DNA of 14,030 nucleotides from an uncultured Mucispirillum sp. (GTDB lineage Bacteria; Chrysiogenota; Deferribacteres; Deferribacterales; Mucispirillaceae), in the NCBI GenBank assembly GCA_937890655.1, contig CALADT010000140.1, forward strand, positions 1 through 14,030, in the 5' to 3' direction. The position numbers were made by a program, and so were the translations under genes. Each line of letters opens with the position of its first letter. Positions within the stretch are counted from its first letter, which is position 1. The notes beneath the pieces were generated by a model, which did no database searches, was not told the origin of the DNA, and saw only the letters and a program-made list of their open reading frames with translations. This document shows, in pieces, positions 1 to 7,091 of this stretch.

Positions 1-36
1 ATAGACTTATGTAGTGATTTATTGTGTGGGAAGTAA
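1..36 (+). CDS. 3' tail of an upstream gene (partial)
   Basis: Frame 1 is open from the window edge for eleven codons (IDLCSDLLCGK) and ends with TAA at 34-36; the other two + frames hit stops almost at once. The stop lies 3 nt before the next start codon, matching the 0-3 nt spacing of the genes downstream. It is therefore probably the end of another gene of the same operon, but eleven codons are too few to identify a family. Confidence 0.4.
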   Translation: MDLCSDLLCGK

Positions 37-39
37 TAT

Positions 40-1128
40 ATGTTTTTTAATTTCATTAAAGCGATTAAATTTATTAATAAATATAACAAAAATAGTATTA
101 TATTATTATCAGAAGGTAATACATATTATACCACCAATAAACCTATTATTGATGAACTAATAAAAGAAATAGATGTATTATATATTACATTTGAAAAAAA
201 TGATAACTTTTTTTCTTATAACCATAAAAGACTACATGTTATACAACTTGATTATGATTTTTGGGGCAGGCTTTTACTTGCTATGATAAGTGGTAAACTT
301 TTAATTACCACAACACCTAGTATTAATGTTTTATCATTAAAAAAATCCCCTAATATTAAGCATTATTCATATTATATGCACGCACCTGTAGATATTCATT
401 CCTATCAAAAATACTCCTTTGATTATTTTGACAGCATTATTTGTGTGGGTAACTTTCAGAAAATTAGTCTTGAATATTTAGAAAAAATAAGAAATTTAAC
501 AAATAAAGAAAAAACTATATTAGGACTACCATATGCTGATTTATATGCAAAAGATAATACATACTGTAATAACGATAAAACTATCTTAATTGCTCCCTCA
601 TGGGGAAATAATAATTTTTTAAACTACATTGACTATGATATATTCAATACAGTATTAAGTGCTGGATATAAAGTAATATATAGACCACATCCCATGAGCT
701 TATTAGAAGAAAAAGAACAAATAAATAATATTATTAATAAATACCATAATAATGAAAACTTTACTTATAATAATGACTTTAATAATATTCAAGCTATACG
801 TTCTTCAAATATATTAATTTCATCTATAAGTGGTATAATTCTTGACTATATTCTTTTTCATACTGCAAATGTGCTGCTTATTGATATTCCTGAATATAAA
901 ACTAATAATTTAGAAGCATATGATTTAAAACATAATTCTTGGGAAAGTATGGTATATAATGATATATGTATTAAAATAAATAGTGAAGAAGAATTAGTTT
1001 TAGCATTACAAATCAATCATACTACAAATCAAGATATTATAAATAAACATAAAAATGAAATAGCTAATTTTGGTCATTCCGCTACTGAAATTTCAAAATT
1101 TTTACTAAATAAATATAGGGAACTATAA
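40..1128 (+). CDS. TagB/TagF-like (CDP-glycerol glycerophosphotransferase family) transferase
   Basis: This 362-residue protein resembles the C-terminal catalytic part of the TagB/TagF family, which transfers a phospho-alcohol from a CDP-activated donor to a glycan or polymer at the cytoplasmic membrane face. Visible landmarks are a His in a HAPVD context at H114, an APSW segment near residue 186, an RPHPM motif at 215-219 (H217 matching the second conserved His of the family) and an S-x-S-G segment at 261-265. In that last motif the usual S/T-D-x-S acidic residue is replaced (SSISG), whereas the paralogue at 7092 keeps TDWSG, so activity or donor may differ. The ATG at 40 has a GGGAAG ribosome binding site at 28-33. 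The stop is 1 nt from the next start, so the two are surely cotranscribed. Given the neighbours, the donor may be a CMP-phosphonate rather than CDP-glycerol; this is inference. Very low G+C. Confidence 0.75.
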   Translation: MFFNFIKAIKFINKYNKNSIILLSEGNTYYTTNKPIIDELIKEIDVLYITFEKNDNFFSYNHKRLHVIQLDYDFWGRLLLAMISGKLLITTTPSINVLSLKKSPNIKHYSYYMHAPVDIHSYQKYSFDYFDSIICVGNFQKISLEYLEKIRNLTNKEKTILGLPYADLYAKDNTYCNNDKTILIAPSWGNNNFLNYIDYDIFNTVLSAGYKVIYRPHPMSLLEEKEQINNIINKYHNNENFTYNNDFNNIQAIRSSNILISSISGIILDYILFHTANVLLIDIPEYKTNNLEAYDLKHNSWESMVYNDICIKINSEEELVLALQINHTTNQDIINKHKNEIANFGHSATEISKFLLNKYREL

Positions 1129-1129
1129 T

Positions 1130-2974
1130 ATGATTAAAACAGCAATTATACTTGCAGCAGGAATGGGTATCCGCATATCAGATATTATCCATAATATTCC
1201 TAAATGCTTTATTAATATTGGAGAAAAAACTTTAATTGAGTATTCCATAGAAAAATTAATAGCTTCTGGTATTGAAGAAATTATAATAGGAACAGGTTAC
1301 GCTGATAATAAATTTAATGATATAATAGATAAATATAAGATTATTAAAACAATAAAAAACTATGATTATGAAAACACTTCAAGTATGGCAACTCTTTTTG
1401 CATGCTTGAATAAATGTAATAATGATGCTTTAGTTTTAGAATCTGATTTATTATATGATAGTATTGGATTACATGTTTTAATTAACAGTCCTTACAGTAA
1501 CCTAATGCTATTATCCGGCGTTACAAATTCTACTGATGAAGTATGGGTTGAAAAAGACAATAATAATTTTTTAAAAAATTTATCAAAAGATAAATCTAAA
1601 ATAAACAATTTTGCTGGTGAACTAGTTGGCATTACAAAGTTATCAAAAGAATTCCAACAAGAACTAATAAGTCTTTATAACTCTAATGTGGAATTTTATA
1701 AAAAACAAGACTATGAGTCTGTTATTGCTGAAGTATCAAAAAAAACAAATTCAAAAGTAAAACTTCATAAAATAGAAAATTATGTATGGTGTGAAATAGA
1801 TTGTTTACAGCATTTAGACCGTGCGAAAAATTATATTTTCCCATTACTATTGGAAAATGAACAAAACAGAAAAATAAAAAGAAATATTTTATTAAACCCT
1901 GGCCCTGCTACAACAACTGATAGTGTAAAATATGCCCAAACCTGTGCCGATATATGCCCTAGAGAAGATGAGTTTGGAAATATTATGAATTATATTTCAA
2001 ATGAATTATCTCTTATGGTAGGAAATTCTGATGAAATAGAAACAGTTTTATTTGGTGGTTCAGGAACTGCTGCAAATGAAGCAATGATTTCTTCCTGTGT
2101 ACCTAATAATGCAAAATTACTTGTATTAAATAATGGAGCATATGGTGAAAGATTATCAAAGATTGCATCTATATATAATCTTACTTATGATGAATATAAA
2201 TCCTCTGAATATGAACCTGTAAATATAGAGCACATAGAAAGTAAATTTAAAACAGGAAAATATACTCATTTTGCAATGGTATACCATGAAACTACTACAG
2301 GACTTTTAAACCCTGCACCACAAATATGTAACATTGCCAAACAATATAATGTTATAACAATGATTGATGCTATTAGTGCCTTTGCTGCTATTAATATTGA
2401 TTTAATAAATGATGGTTTTGATTTTATGACATCTACTTCTAATAAAAATATTCAAGGTATGGCAGGTATTTCTTTTGTATTTTGCAATAAAAATAGTCTT
2501 GAAAACATTAAAAACTATCCTATGAAAAATTATTATTTAAATTTATATCAGCAATATGAATATTTTAAAAATACTAAACAAATGCGTTTTACACCACCGG
2601 TGCAAACTATTTATGCTCTTCGTCAAGCAATTATAGAAACAAAAATAGAAACTATAGAAAAAAGATATAAACGATATATAGATTGCTATAATGTATTAAA
2701 GGAAAGCGTTCAAAAAATTGGTTTACAAATGATTGTAGAAGAACAATATCAGTCAAAACTAATTACTGCAATTATAGAACCACAAAATAGTAAATATAAT
2801 TTTAACGATTTTCATAATGAAGCATTAAAATTAGGTTTTACCATTTACCCTGGTAAGCTTTCTTGTAAAAATACTTTTAGAATTGCAAATATTGGAGATA
2901 TTTATCCAAAAGATATGAAAAGGTTTACTGAATTTTTGGAGGAATATTTTTTATTTTTAAAAACATATAATTAA
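1130..2974 (+). CDS. pntC: Fused phosphonate cytidylyltransferase / 2-aminoethylphosphonate aminotransferase (PntC-AEPT)
   Basis: This 614-residue protein has two domains. Residues 1 to about 240 form a sugar-phosphate-nucleotidylyltransferase fold: LAAGMGIR at 8-15 (G-x-G-x-R loop), PK at 24-25, ESD with D106 and EID with D224 as likely metal ligands. Residues about 250-614 form a fold-type I PLP aminotransferase of the PhnW/AEPT type: LLNPGP near 253-258, DICPRE shortly after, the GGSGTAANE segment, D413 in MIDAISAF (pyridine-ring Asp) and the PLP Lys K439 in SNKNIQG. The AEPT domain interconverts phosphonoacetaldehyde and AEP using an amino-acid donor; the PntC domain would couple AEP to CTP to give CMP-AEP. 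Such a fusion is known from Treponema denticola (established knowledge). It completes the pathway whose first two enzymes lie at 4143-6575. The start is supported by AGGGA at 1117-1121. The partner aminotransferase substrate is inferred from motifs only. Confidence 0.88.
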   Translation: MIKTAIILAAGMGIRISDIIHNIPKCFINIGEKTLIEYSIEKLIASGIEEIIIGTGYADNKFNDIIDKYKIIKTIKNYDYENTSSMATLFACLNKCNNDALVLESDLLYDSIGLHVLINSPYSNLMLLSGVTNSTDEVWVEKDNNNFLKNLSKDKSKINNFAGELVGITKLSKEFQQELISLYNSNVEFYKKQDYESVIAEVSKKTNSKVKLHKIENYVWCEIDCLQHLDRAKNYIFPLLLENEQNRKIKRNILLNPGPATTTDSVKYAQTCADICPREDEFGNIMNYISNELSLMVGNSDEIETVLFGGSGTAANEAMISSCVPNNAKLLVLNNGAYGERLSKIASIYNLTYDEYKSSEYEPVNIEHIESKFKTGKYTHFAMVYHETTTGLLNPAPQICNIAKQYNVITMIDAISAFAAINIDLINDGFDFMTSTSNKNIQGMAGISFVFCNKNSLENIKNYPMKNYYLNLYQQYEYFKNTKQMRFTPPVQTIYALRQAIIETKIETIEKRYKRYIDCYNVLKESVQKIGLQMIVEEQYQSKLITAIIEPQNSKYNFNDFHNEALKLGFTIYPGKLSCKNTFRIANIGDIYPKDMKRFTEFLEEYFLFLKTYN

Positions 2975-3053
2975 TTTAAAAACCACATTATACTATTTTT
3001 GATGAAGTTAAATATTTTATATTTATTCTGATACACTATTTTTGTGTTTTATC

Positions 3054-3082
3054 TTGATTAATATATAATTATCCTATATAAT
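3054..3082 (+). promoter_or_regulatory. Sigma-70-like promoter of the phosphonate biosynthesis unit
   Basis: TTGATT at 3054-3059 is separated by exactly 17 nt from a perfect TATAAT at 3077-3082, predicting a transcript start near 3089 and a leader of about 40 nt before the ATG at 3129. It lies in the only sizeable gap (142 nt, 2975-3116) of the + strand cluster. I see no convincing rho-independent terminator in the gap: an ACAC/GTGT hairpin near 3040 has only a 4-bp stem. Read-through from the upstream genes therefore remains possible. Confidence 0.6.
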
Positions 3083-3086
3083 TACT

Positions 3087-3107
3087 AGTTATAAGTGCAA
3101 TATAACT
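3087..3107 (+). repeat. 7-bp inverted repeat overlapping the predicted transcript start
   Basis: AGTTATA at 3087-3093 and its exact reverse complement TATAACT at 3101-3107 flank a 7-nt spacer. The repeat sits 5 nt downstream of the TATAAT box, on or just after the expected transcription start. That is a position where a repressor could bind, or where the RNA would begin with a weak hairpin. The arms are AT-rich and short, so chance is possible. Confidence 0.35.
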
Positions 3108-3117
3108 TGATATTATA

Positions 3118-3122
3118 TGAGG
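3118..3122 (+). promoter_or_regulatory. Ribosome binding site that decides the radical SAM start
   Basis: TGAGG at 3118-3122 is 6 nt before the ATG at 3129. It overlaps an earlier in-frame ATG at 3117 that has no ribosome binding site of its own. The start at 3129 is therefore preferred. Confidence 0.6.
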
Positions 3123-3128
3123 TATTAT

Positions 3129-4133
3129 ATGTCTGAAATTAAATTACAAGCAACATCTGCTGGGCGGGTAGTAAATAATTCTGTAAAAGATATTGATGAA
3201 ATCTTTATTAATAAATTTGGTCAGAAATGGGCAGACTATAGAAGCAAATGGGATAATGCTTCAAAACTGCAGTCACTAGAAGATTTTCCTTTATTTGTTC
3301 GGTTTGAAACACAATTTAAGTGCAACGGATTATGCAAAATGTGCGTTCATGGTAATGAAGATTTAAGAAAAGACTATATGTATCCTGATACTATGCCTAT
3401 GGATGTTTTTAATAGACTTGTTGATGAGTGTGCCGAACATAACTGCCCTTCCATTGGTATGAGCCAGACAAATGAACCTTTATTAGACCCTTACTTAATA
3501 GAAAGAATAGAATATGTTACTAAAAAAGGAATTATGGATATCCATTTAAATACAAATGCTATGCTTTTATCTGAAGAACTATCTAAAAAGATTTTAGATA
3601 CTGGTGTTACTCGTATTTTATTTAGTGTTGATGCTGTTACTGAAGAAACTTATAATAAAATACGCATAGGTTTAAATTTTAATAGAGTTATAAAAAATAT
3701 TAACACATTTTTAGAATTAAAGGAAAAAGCAGGTAAGGATTTACCTGTAACAAGAGTAAGCTTTTTATTACAAGAAGATAATAAACATGAATTAGAAGAA
3801 TTTAAAAAAATATGGGTTAATAAAGTTGACTATGTATCTGTTCAGCGTTATGTTCCTATTTCTCCTTATGATGATAAACGCGCTTATGCTATTGAAGAAG
3901 CGCCTATTAGAGGAAAACAAAAATGTTCCTACCCTTATGAATCATTATTTATACATGGTGATGGCACAGTAGTTCCTTGTGCTGCACATAGAGCACGTCA
4001 TATAAGTGTTGGAAATATATACAATAATACAATACATGAAATATGGCATTCAAAAGGTATGCAGGATTTAAGAGAAGCTCATAAAACTGGTGATTTATCT
4101 AATACAAAATTTTGCTCTACTTGTTTATTTTAG
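3129..4133 (+). CDS. Radical SAM protein with short SPASM/twitch C-terminus
   Basis: This 334-residue protein carries the radical SAM CxxxCxxC motif (C65, C69, C72 in a CNGLCKMC context), which binds the [4Fe-4S] cluster that cleaves S-adenosylmethionine. The C-terminal part has four Cys in SPASM/twitch arrangement: about C266, then GTVVPC with C284 (G-x4-C), and CSTC at 329-332 just before the stop. That is enough for one auxiliary cluster but shorter than a full seven-Cys SPASM domain. There is no recognisable B12-binding domain, so it does not look like a Fom3/PhpK-type phosphonate methylase. It is the first gene after the promoter and ends 9 nt before the PEP mutase start, with that gene's ribosome binding site overlapping its stop codon, so it very probably belongs to the pathway. 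Relatives include peptide-modifying enzymes and BtrN-like alcohol dehydrogenases. The substrate here is unknown; an oxidation on a phosphonate or sugar intermediate is only a guess. Confidence 0.85.
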   Translation: MSEIKLQATSAGRVVNNSVKDIDEIFINKFGQKWADYRSKWDNASKLQSLEDFPLFVRFETQFKCNGLCKMCVHGNEDLRKDYMYPDTMPMDVFNRLVDECAEHNCPSIGMSQTNEPLLDPYLIERIEYVTKKGIMDIHLNTNAMLLSEELSKKILDTGVTRILFSVDAVTEETYNKIRIGLNFNRVIKNINTFLELKEKAGKDLPVTRVSFLLQEDNKHELEEFKKIWVNKVDYVSVQRYVPISPYDDKRAYAIEEAPIRGKQKCSYPYESLFIHGDGTVVPCAAHRARHISVGNIYNNTIHEIWHSKGMQDLREAHKTGDLSNTKFCSTCLF

Positions 4134-4136
4134 GAG
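4132..4136 (+). promoter_or_regulatory. Ribosome binding site that decides the PEP mutase start
   Basis: AGGAG at 4132-4136 overlaps the stop of the radical SAM gene and lies 6 nt before the ATG at 4143. A TTG codon two codons upstream (4137) directly abuts this site and cannot be used with it, so the start is ATG 4143. Confidence 0.7.
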
Positions 4137-4142
4137 TTGTGT

Positions 4143-5450
4143 ATGGAAAAAAAGATTGTTTATGTTCCTATGGCTGCAGATGTTATACATCCTGGCCATT
4201 TAAATATATTAAAAATAGCTGCAGATTTAGGAGAAGTTACTGTTGGGCTTTTTACGGATAAAGCTATAGCATCATATAAACGTGTTCCATATTTAAATTA
4301 TGAACAAAGAAAACAGGTGGTAGAAAGTATAAAGTATGTTAGTAATGTTATACCACAGGAAACTAAAGACTATGAACCAAACCTGCGTTTATTAAAACCG
4401 CACTATATGGTGCATGGCAACGACTGGCTTAAAGGTCCATTAAAAGCTGACAGGGATAGAGCTGTTCATATTATGGAAGAATGGGGTGGTAAAATTGTTG
4501 AGCCTGAATATACAAAAGATGTATCTTCTACAGGGTTCCATAAAAATAAAAAATTAAACTCTATTATGCCTGAAACAAGACTTGAAAATTTCAAAAAAAC
4601 ACTAGAAACTAAAGAGCAAATCAGAGTTATTGAAGCCCATAACGGCTTGAGTGCTTTAGTTGTGGAAAATGCAGAATATAAGGTAGAAGGTGAAGGTCCT
4701 AGATATTTTGATGCTGTTTGGCTTTCTTCACTTACAGATTCTACAGCAAAAGGAAAGCCTGATATTGAATTTGTTGATTTAACTTCTAGAATGAATACTG
4801 TAAACGATATACTTGAAGTAACAACTAAACCTATTATTTATGATGGCGATACAGGTTCTGTTACAGAACATTTTGTTTTAACAGTAAAAAGACTTGAAAG
4901 GCTTGGTGTATCTGCTGTTATTATAGAAGATAAAACAGGGTTAAAGCGCAATTCTTTATTAGAAACAGACAGCAGTATCCATTTGCAGGCAGATATAGAA
5001 GAATTTGCAAATAAAATTAAAGAAGGTAAAAAAGCAAGATGCACTGATTCTTTTATGATATTTGCTAAAATAGAAAGCCTTATTGTAGGTGCTGGTATGG
5101 AAGATGCATTAAAACGTGCTAGAGCATATCTTGATGCAGGAGCTGATGGTATTATGATTCATTCAAGACAAAAAGATGGTCAAGAAATACTTGATTTTTG
5201 TAAAGAATATGCAAAAATACCTAACAAAAAATATTTAATTGCTGTGCCTACTAACTACCCTTCTCTTTCAGAAGATGATTTAAAAAATGCAGGTGTAAAT
5301 ATTATAATATATGCTAACCAGCTTTTAAGAAGCGCTTATACTGCCATGAAAAATACAGCAGAGACTATTTTACAAAATAAACGTGCACTAGAAGCAGATG
5401 AAAATTATATAAAAGCACTTGATTTAGTTAATATTATAAAGGGTAACTAA
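4143..5450 (+). CDS. pepM: Phosphoenolpyruvate mutase with N-terminal HxGH nucleotidylyltransferase domain
   Basis: This 435-residue two-domain protein starts with a small Rossmann-like cytidylyltransferase domain, residues 1 to about 140. It has HPGH at 16-19 (HxGH motif), a HGNDW segment and VSSTG near its end, resembling TagD/glycerol-3-phosphate cytidylyltransferases. Residues about 150-435 are a PEP mutase/isocitrate lyase-superfamily barrel. DGDTG at 234-238 supplies the Mg-binding aspartates and EDKTGLKRNS at 262-271 is the diagnostic PEP mutase signature (EDK-x5-NS type), which separates it from lyases of the superfamily. The barrel rearranges PEP to phosphonopyruvate, the committed C-P bond-forming step. 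That reaction is thermodynamically unfavourable, so it is normally paired with the decarboxylase encoded immediately downstream (start adjacent to this stop). The HxGH-PepM fusion is known in many bacteria; the job of its N-terminal domain is not clear, particularly here where a separate PntC-type cytidylyltransferase exists. Confidence 0.93.
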   Translation: MEKKIVYVPMAADVIHPGHLNILKIAADLGEVTVGLFTDKAIASYKRVPYLNYEQRKQVVESIKYVSNVIPQETKDYEPNLRLLKPHYMVHGNDWLKGPLKADRDRAVHIMEEWGGKIVEPEYTKDVSSTGFHKNKKLNSIMPETRLENFKKTLETKEQIRVIEAHNGLSALVVENAEYKVEGEGPRYFDAVWLSSLTDSTAKGKPDIEFVDLTSRMNTVNDILEVTTKPIIYDGDTGSVTEHFVLTVKRLERLGVSAVIIEDKTGLKRNSLLETDSSIHLQADIEEFANKIKEGKKARCTDSFMIFAKIESLIVGAGMEDALKRARAYLDAGADGIMIHSRQKDGQEILDFCKEYAKIPNKKYLIAVPTNYPSLSEDDLKNAGVNIIIYANQLLRSAYTAMKNTAETILQNKRALEADENYIKALDLVNIIKGN

Positions 5451-6575
5451 ATGGTTGATACAGCATTATTTGTAGATAATTTACTTAATGATATTAATTT
5501 TTTTGCAGGTGTGCCTGATTCATTGTTAAAATATTTCAACTACTGTATTACTGATAAATGTAAACAATCAAATAATAATTTTGTTACTGCAAATGAAGGT
5601 GCCGCTGTTGCTTTAGCTACAGGTTATTATCTTGCAAACAAAAAAGCCGGCCTTGTATATATGCAAAATTCGGGGCTTGGTAATGCCTTAAATCCTTTGA
5701 TTTCATTAACTGACAGCTTTGTATATGGTATCCCTATGGTGCTTATTATTGGTATGCGTGGTAAATTAGGTGAATACGATGAACCACAGCATATAAAACA
5801 AGGCATGGTTACAGAAGATTTATTAAAAGTATTACATATCCCGTTTGCCTATCTACCTGATAATACTGAAAAAGCAATAGACACTATGAAATGGGCTTTA
5901 AAAACCACATATCAGATTACTTCACCAACAGCAGTTATAGTTAATAAAAACACTTTTTCTGAATATAACAATATAAACCAACTTAATGGCTATACTCTTG
6001 AAAGAGAAGAGGCCATAAATACCATTATTGCCACACTTAATAAAACTAAGAATTATCATATAGTTTCTACTACAGGTATGATTTCAAGAGAGTTATATTC
6101 ATTAAGAGAAAAACTAAACCAAAACCATGAAAAAGATTTTTTAGTGGTAGGTTCAATGGGATATGCTTCCACTATATCTTTAGGAATTGCATTAAGTAAA
6201 CCACATAAAAAAATAGTATGTTTAGATGGCGATGGCTCCTTTTTAATGCATATGGGTAATAGTGCATTTGCAGGTGTTGCTAATGTGGATAATTTTATAC
6301 ATATTGTATTAAATAACGCTTCTCATGACTCAGTTGGTGGGCAGGCCACTATTGTAGATAAGGTTGACTTAATAGGAATTGCAAAAGCATGTGGTTATAA
6401 TTTTACATACAGCTGTATTAATCAAGAAATATTGTTATTATCTCTTGAAAATGCAATAAATCAAAAAGGTAAAGTATTTATAGAAGTAAAAGTGCAAAAA
6501 AGAACAGATAGTAACTTAGGAAGACCATCTTTAACTCCAAAAGAAAGTAAACAGTTATTTATGGAGCATTTATGA
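5451..6575 (+). CDS. ppd: Phosphonopyruvate decarboxylase (ThDP-dependent)
   Basis: This 374-residue protein is of usual length for the family. The N-terminal Pyr domain has the activating Glu E49 in TANEGAA and the AGVPDS opening typical of Ppd. The C-terminal ThDP/Mg-binding motif begins GDGS at 260-263 and continues to NN in the VLNNASHDSVGGQ segment. The GVPDS and SHDSVGGQ stretches point to phosphonopyruvate decarboxylase (Fom2/AepY type) rather than acetolactate synthase. The enzyme converts phosphonopyruvate to phosphonoacetaldehyde and CO2, pulling the PEP mutase equilibrium forward; the product feeds the AEPT domain encoded at 1130-2974. The ATG directly follows the pepM stop, with AAAGGG at 5438-5443 as ribosome binding site. 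It overlaps the next gene by 4 nt (ATGA), so the two are translationally coupled. Confidence 0.93.
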   Translation: MVDTALFVDNLLNDINFFAGVPDSLLKYFNYCITDKCKQSNNNFVTANEGAAVALATGYYLANKKAGLVYMQNSGLGNALNPLISLTDSFVYGIPMVLIIGMRGKLGEYDEPQHIKQGMVTEDLLKVLHIPFAYLPDNTEKAIDTMKWALKTTYQITSPTAVIVNKNTFSEYNNINQLNGYTLEREEAINTIIATLNKTKNYHIVSTTGMISRELYSLREKLNQNHEKDFLVVGSMGYASTISLGIALSKPHKKIVCLDGDGSFLMHMGNSAFAGVANVDNFIHIVLNNASHDSVGGQATIVDKVDLIGIAKACGYNFTYSCINQEILLLSLENAINQKGKVFIEVKVQKRTDSNLGRPSLTPKESKQLFMEHL

Positions 6576-7090
6576 TACCATCTATAGAACATGGCGGACT
6601 AATTTGGATAACAGGGCTTTCAGGTGCCGGTAAAACTACTCTTGCTAAAGAGCTGGTATCTTTTTTTAATAATAAAGCCATATTAATAGATGGTGATAAT
6701 ATGAGAGAAATACTAGGCACTGTAGATACTAATTACCATAGTAACGGTAGAAAAAACCTTGCTTTTACATATGCAAAACTATGTAATATGCTGGTAAATC
6801 AAGGTTTTTTAGTAATTTGTGCTACTATTTCCATGTTTGATGATGTTAGAAACTATAATAGAGAAAATAATAAGTTTTATTTAGAAGTATTTATGGATAT
6901 ATCAAAAGAAGAACTGGTAAAAAGAGACCCTAAAAAACTTTATGCAGACTATAATAATAATAAAATAAATAATATGGCTGGTTTAGATACTAATGTAGAA
7001 TATCCAAAAAATCCTCATATTATAATTACAGAAGAATATTCTTTGAATACTGCAAAAGATTTAGTTATTAATTATTTAAACAAGGTATAA
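6572..7090 (+). CDS. Adenylylsulfate-kinase-like (CysC family) kinase, probably not for sulfate
   Basis: This 172-residue P-loop kinase has Walker A GLSGAGKTT at 15-23, LIDGDNMRE after it, an ATISMF segment, and the family's RDPKKLY and AGLDTNVEYPKNP lid-like stretch. All align in order with adenylylsulfate (APS) kinases, which phosphorylate the ribose 3'-OH of APS. The usual FSxxDRxxNIRR segment is altered to HSNGRKNLAF, and no sulfurylase, PAPS reductase or sulfotransferase gene is in the window. Its 4-nt overlap with ppd ties it to phosphonate metabolism. In C. jejuni, a CysC-like kinase of the capsule cluster (Cj1415) phosphorylates the 3'-OH of cytidine diphosphoramidate. By analogy this protein might act on CMP-AEP or another cytidylylated phosphonate (inference). 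An ordinary APS kinase remains the alternative. GGAG at 6563-6566 is the likely ribosome binding site. Confidence 0.85.
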   Translation: MIPSIEHGGLIWITGLSGAGKTTLAKELVSFFNNKAILIDGDNMREILGTVDTNYHSNGRKNLAFTYAKLCNMLVNQGFLVICATISMFDDVRNYNRENNKFYLEVFMDISKEELVKRDPKKLYADYNNNKINNMAGLDTNVEYPKNPHIIITEEYSLNTAKDLVINYLNKV

Positions 7091-7091
7091 T

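Noticed and set aside
3020..3053. Rho-independent terminator after the PntC-AEPT gene
   Set aside because: The only hairpin (ACAC/GTGT near 3040) has a 4-bp stem, too weak to call.
3117..3128. Earlier ATG for the radical SAM gene
   Set aside because: It overlaps the TGAGG ribosome binding site that serves ATG 3129.
4137..4142. TTG start for PEP mutase
   Set aside because: It directly abuts the AGGAG site, leaving no spacing; ATG 4143 is correctly spaced.
6572..7090. Assignment as cysC of sulfate assimilation
   Set aside because: There is no sulfate gene nearby, it is translationally coupled to phosphonopyruvate decarboxylase, and the FSxxDRxxNIRR block is altered; kept as an alternative only.
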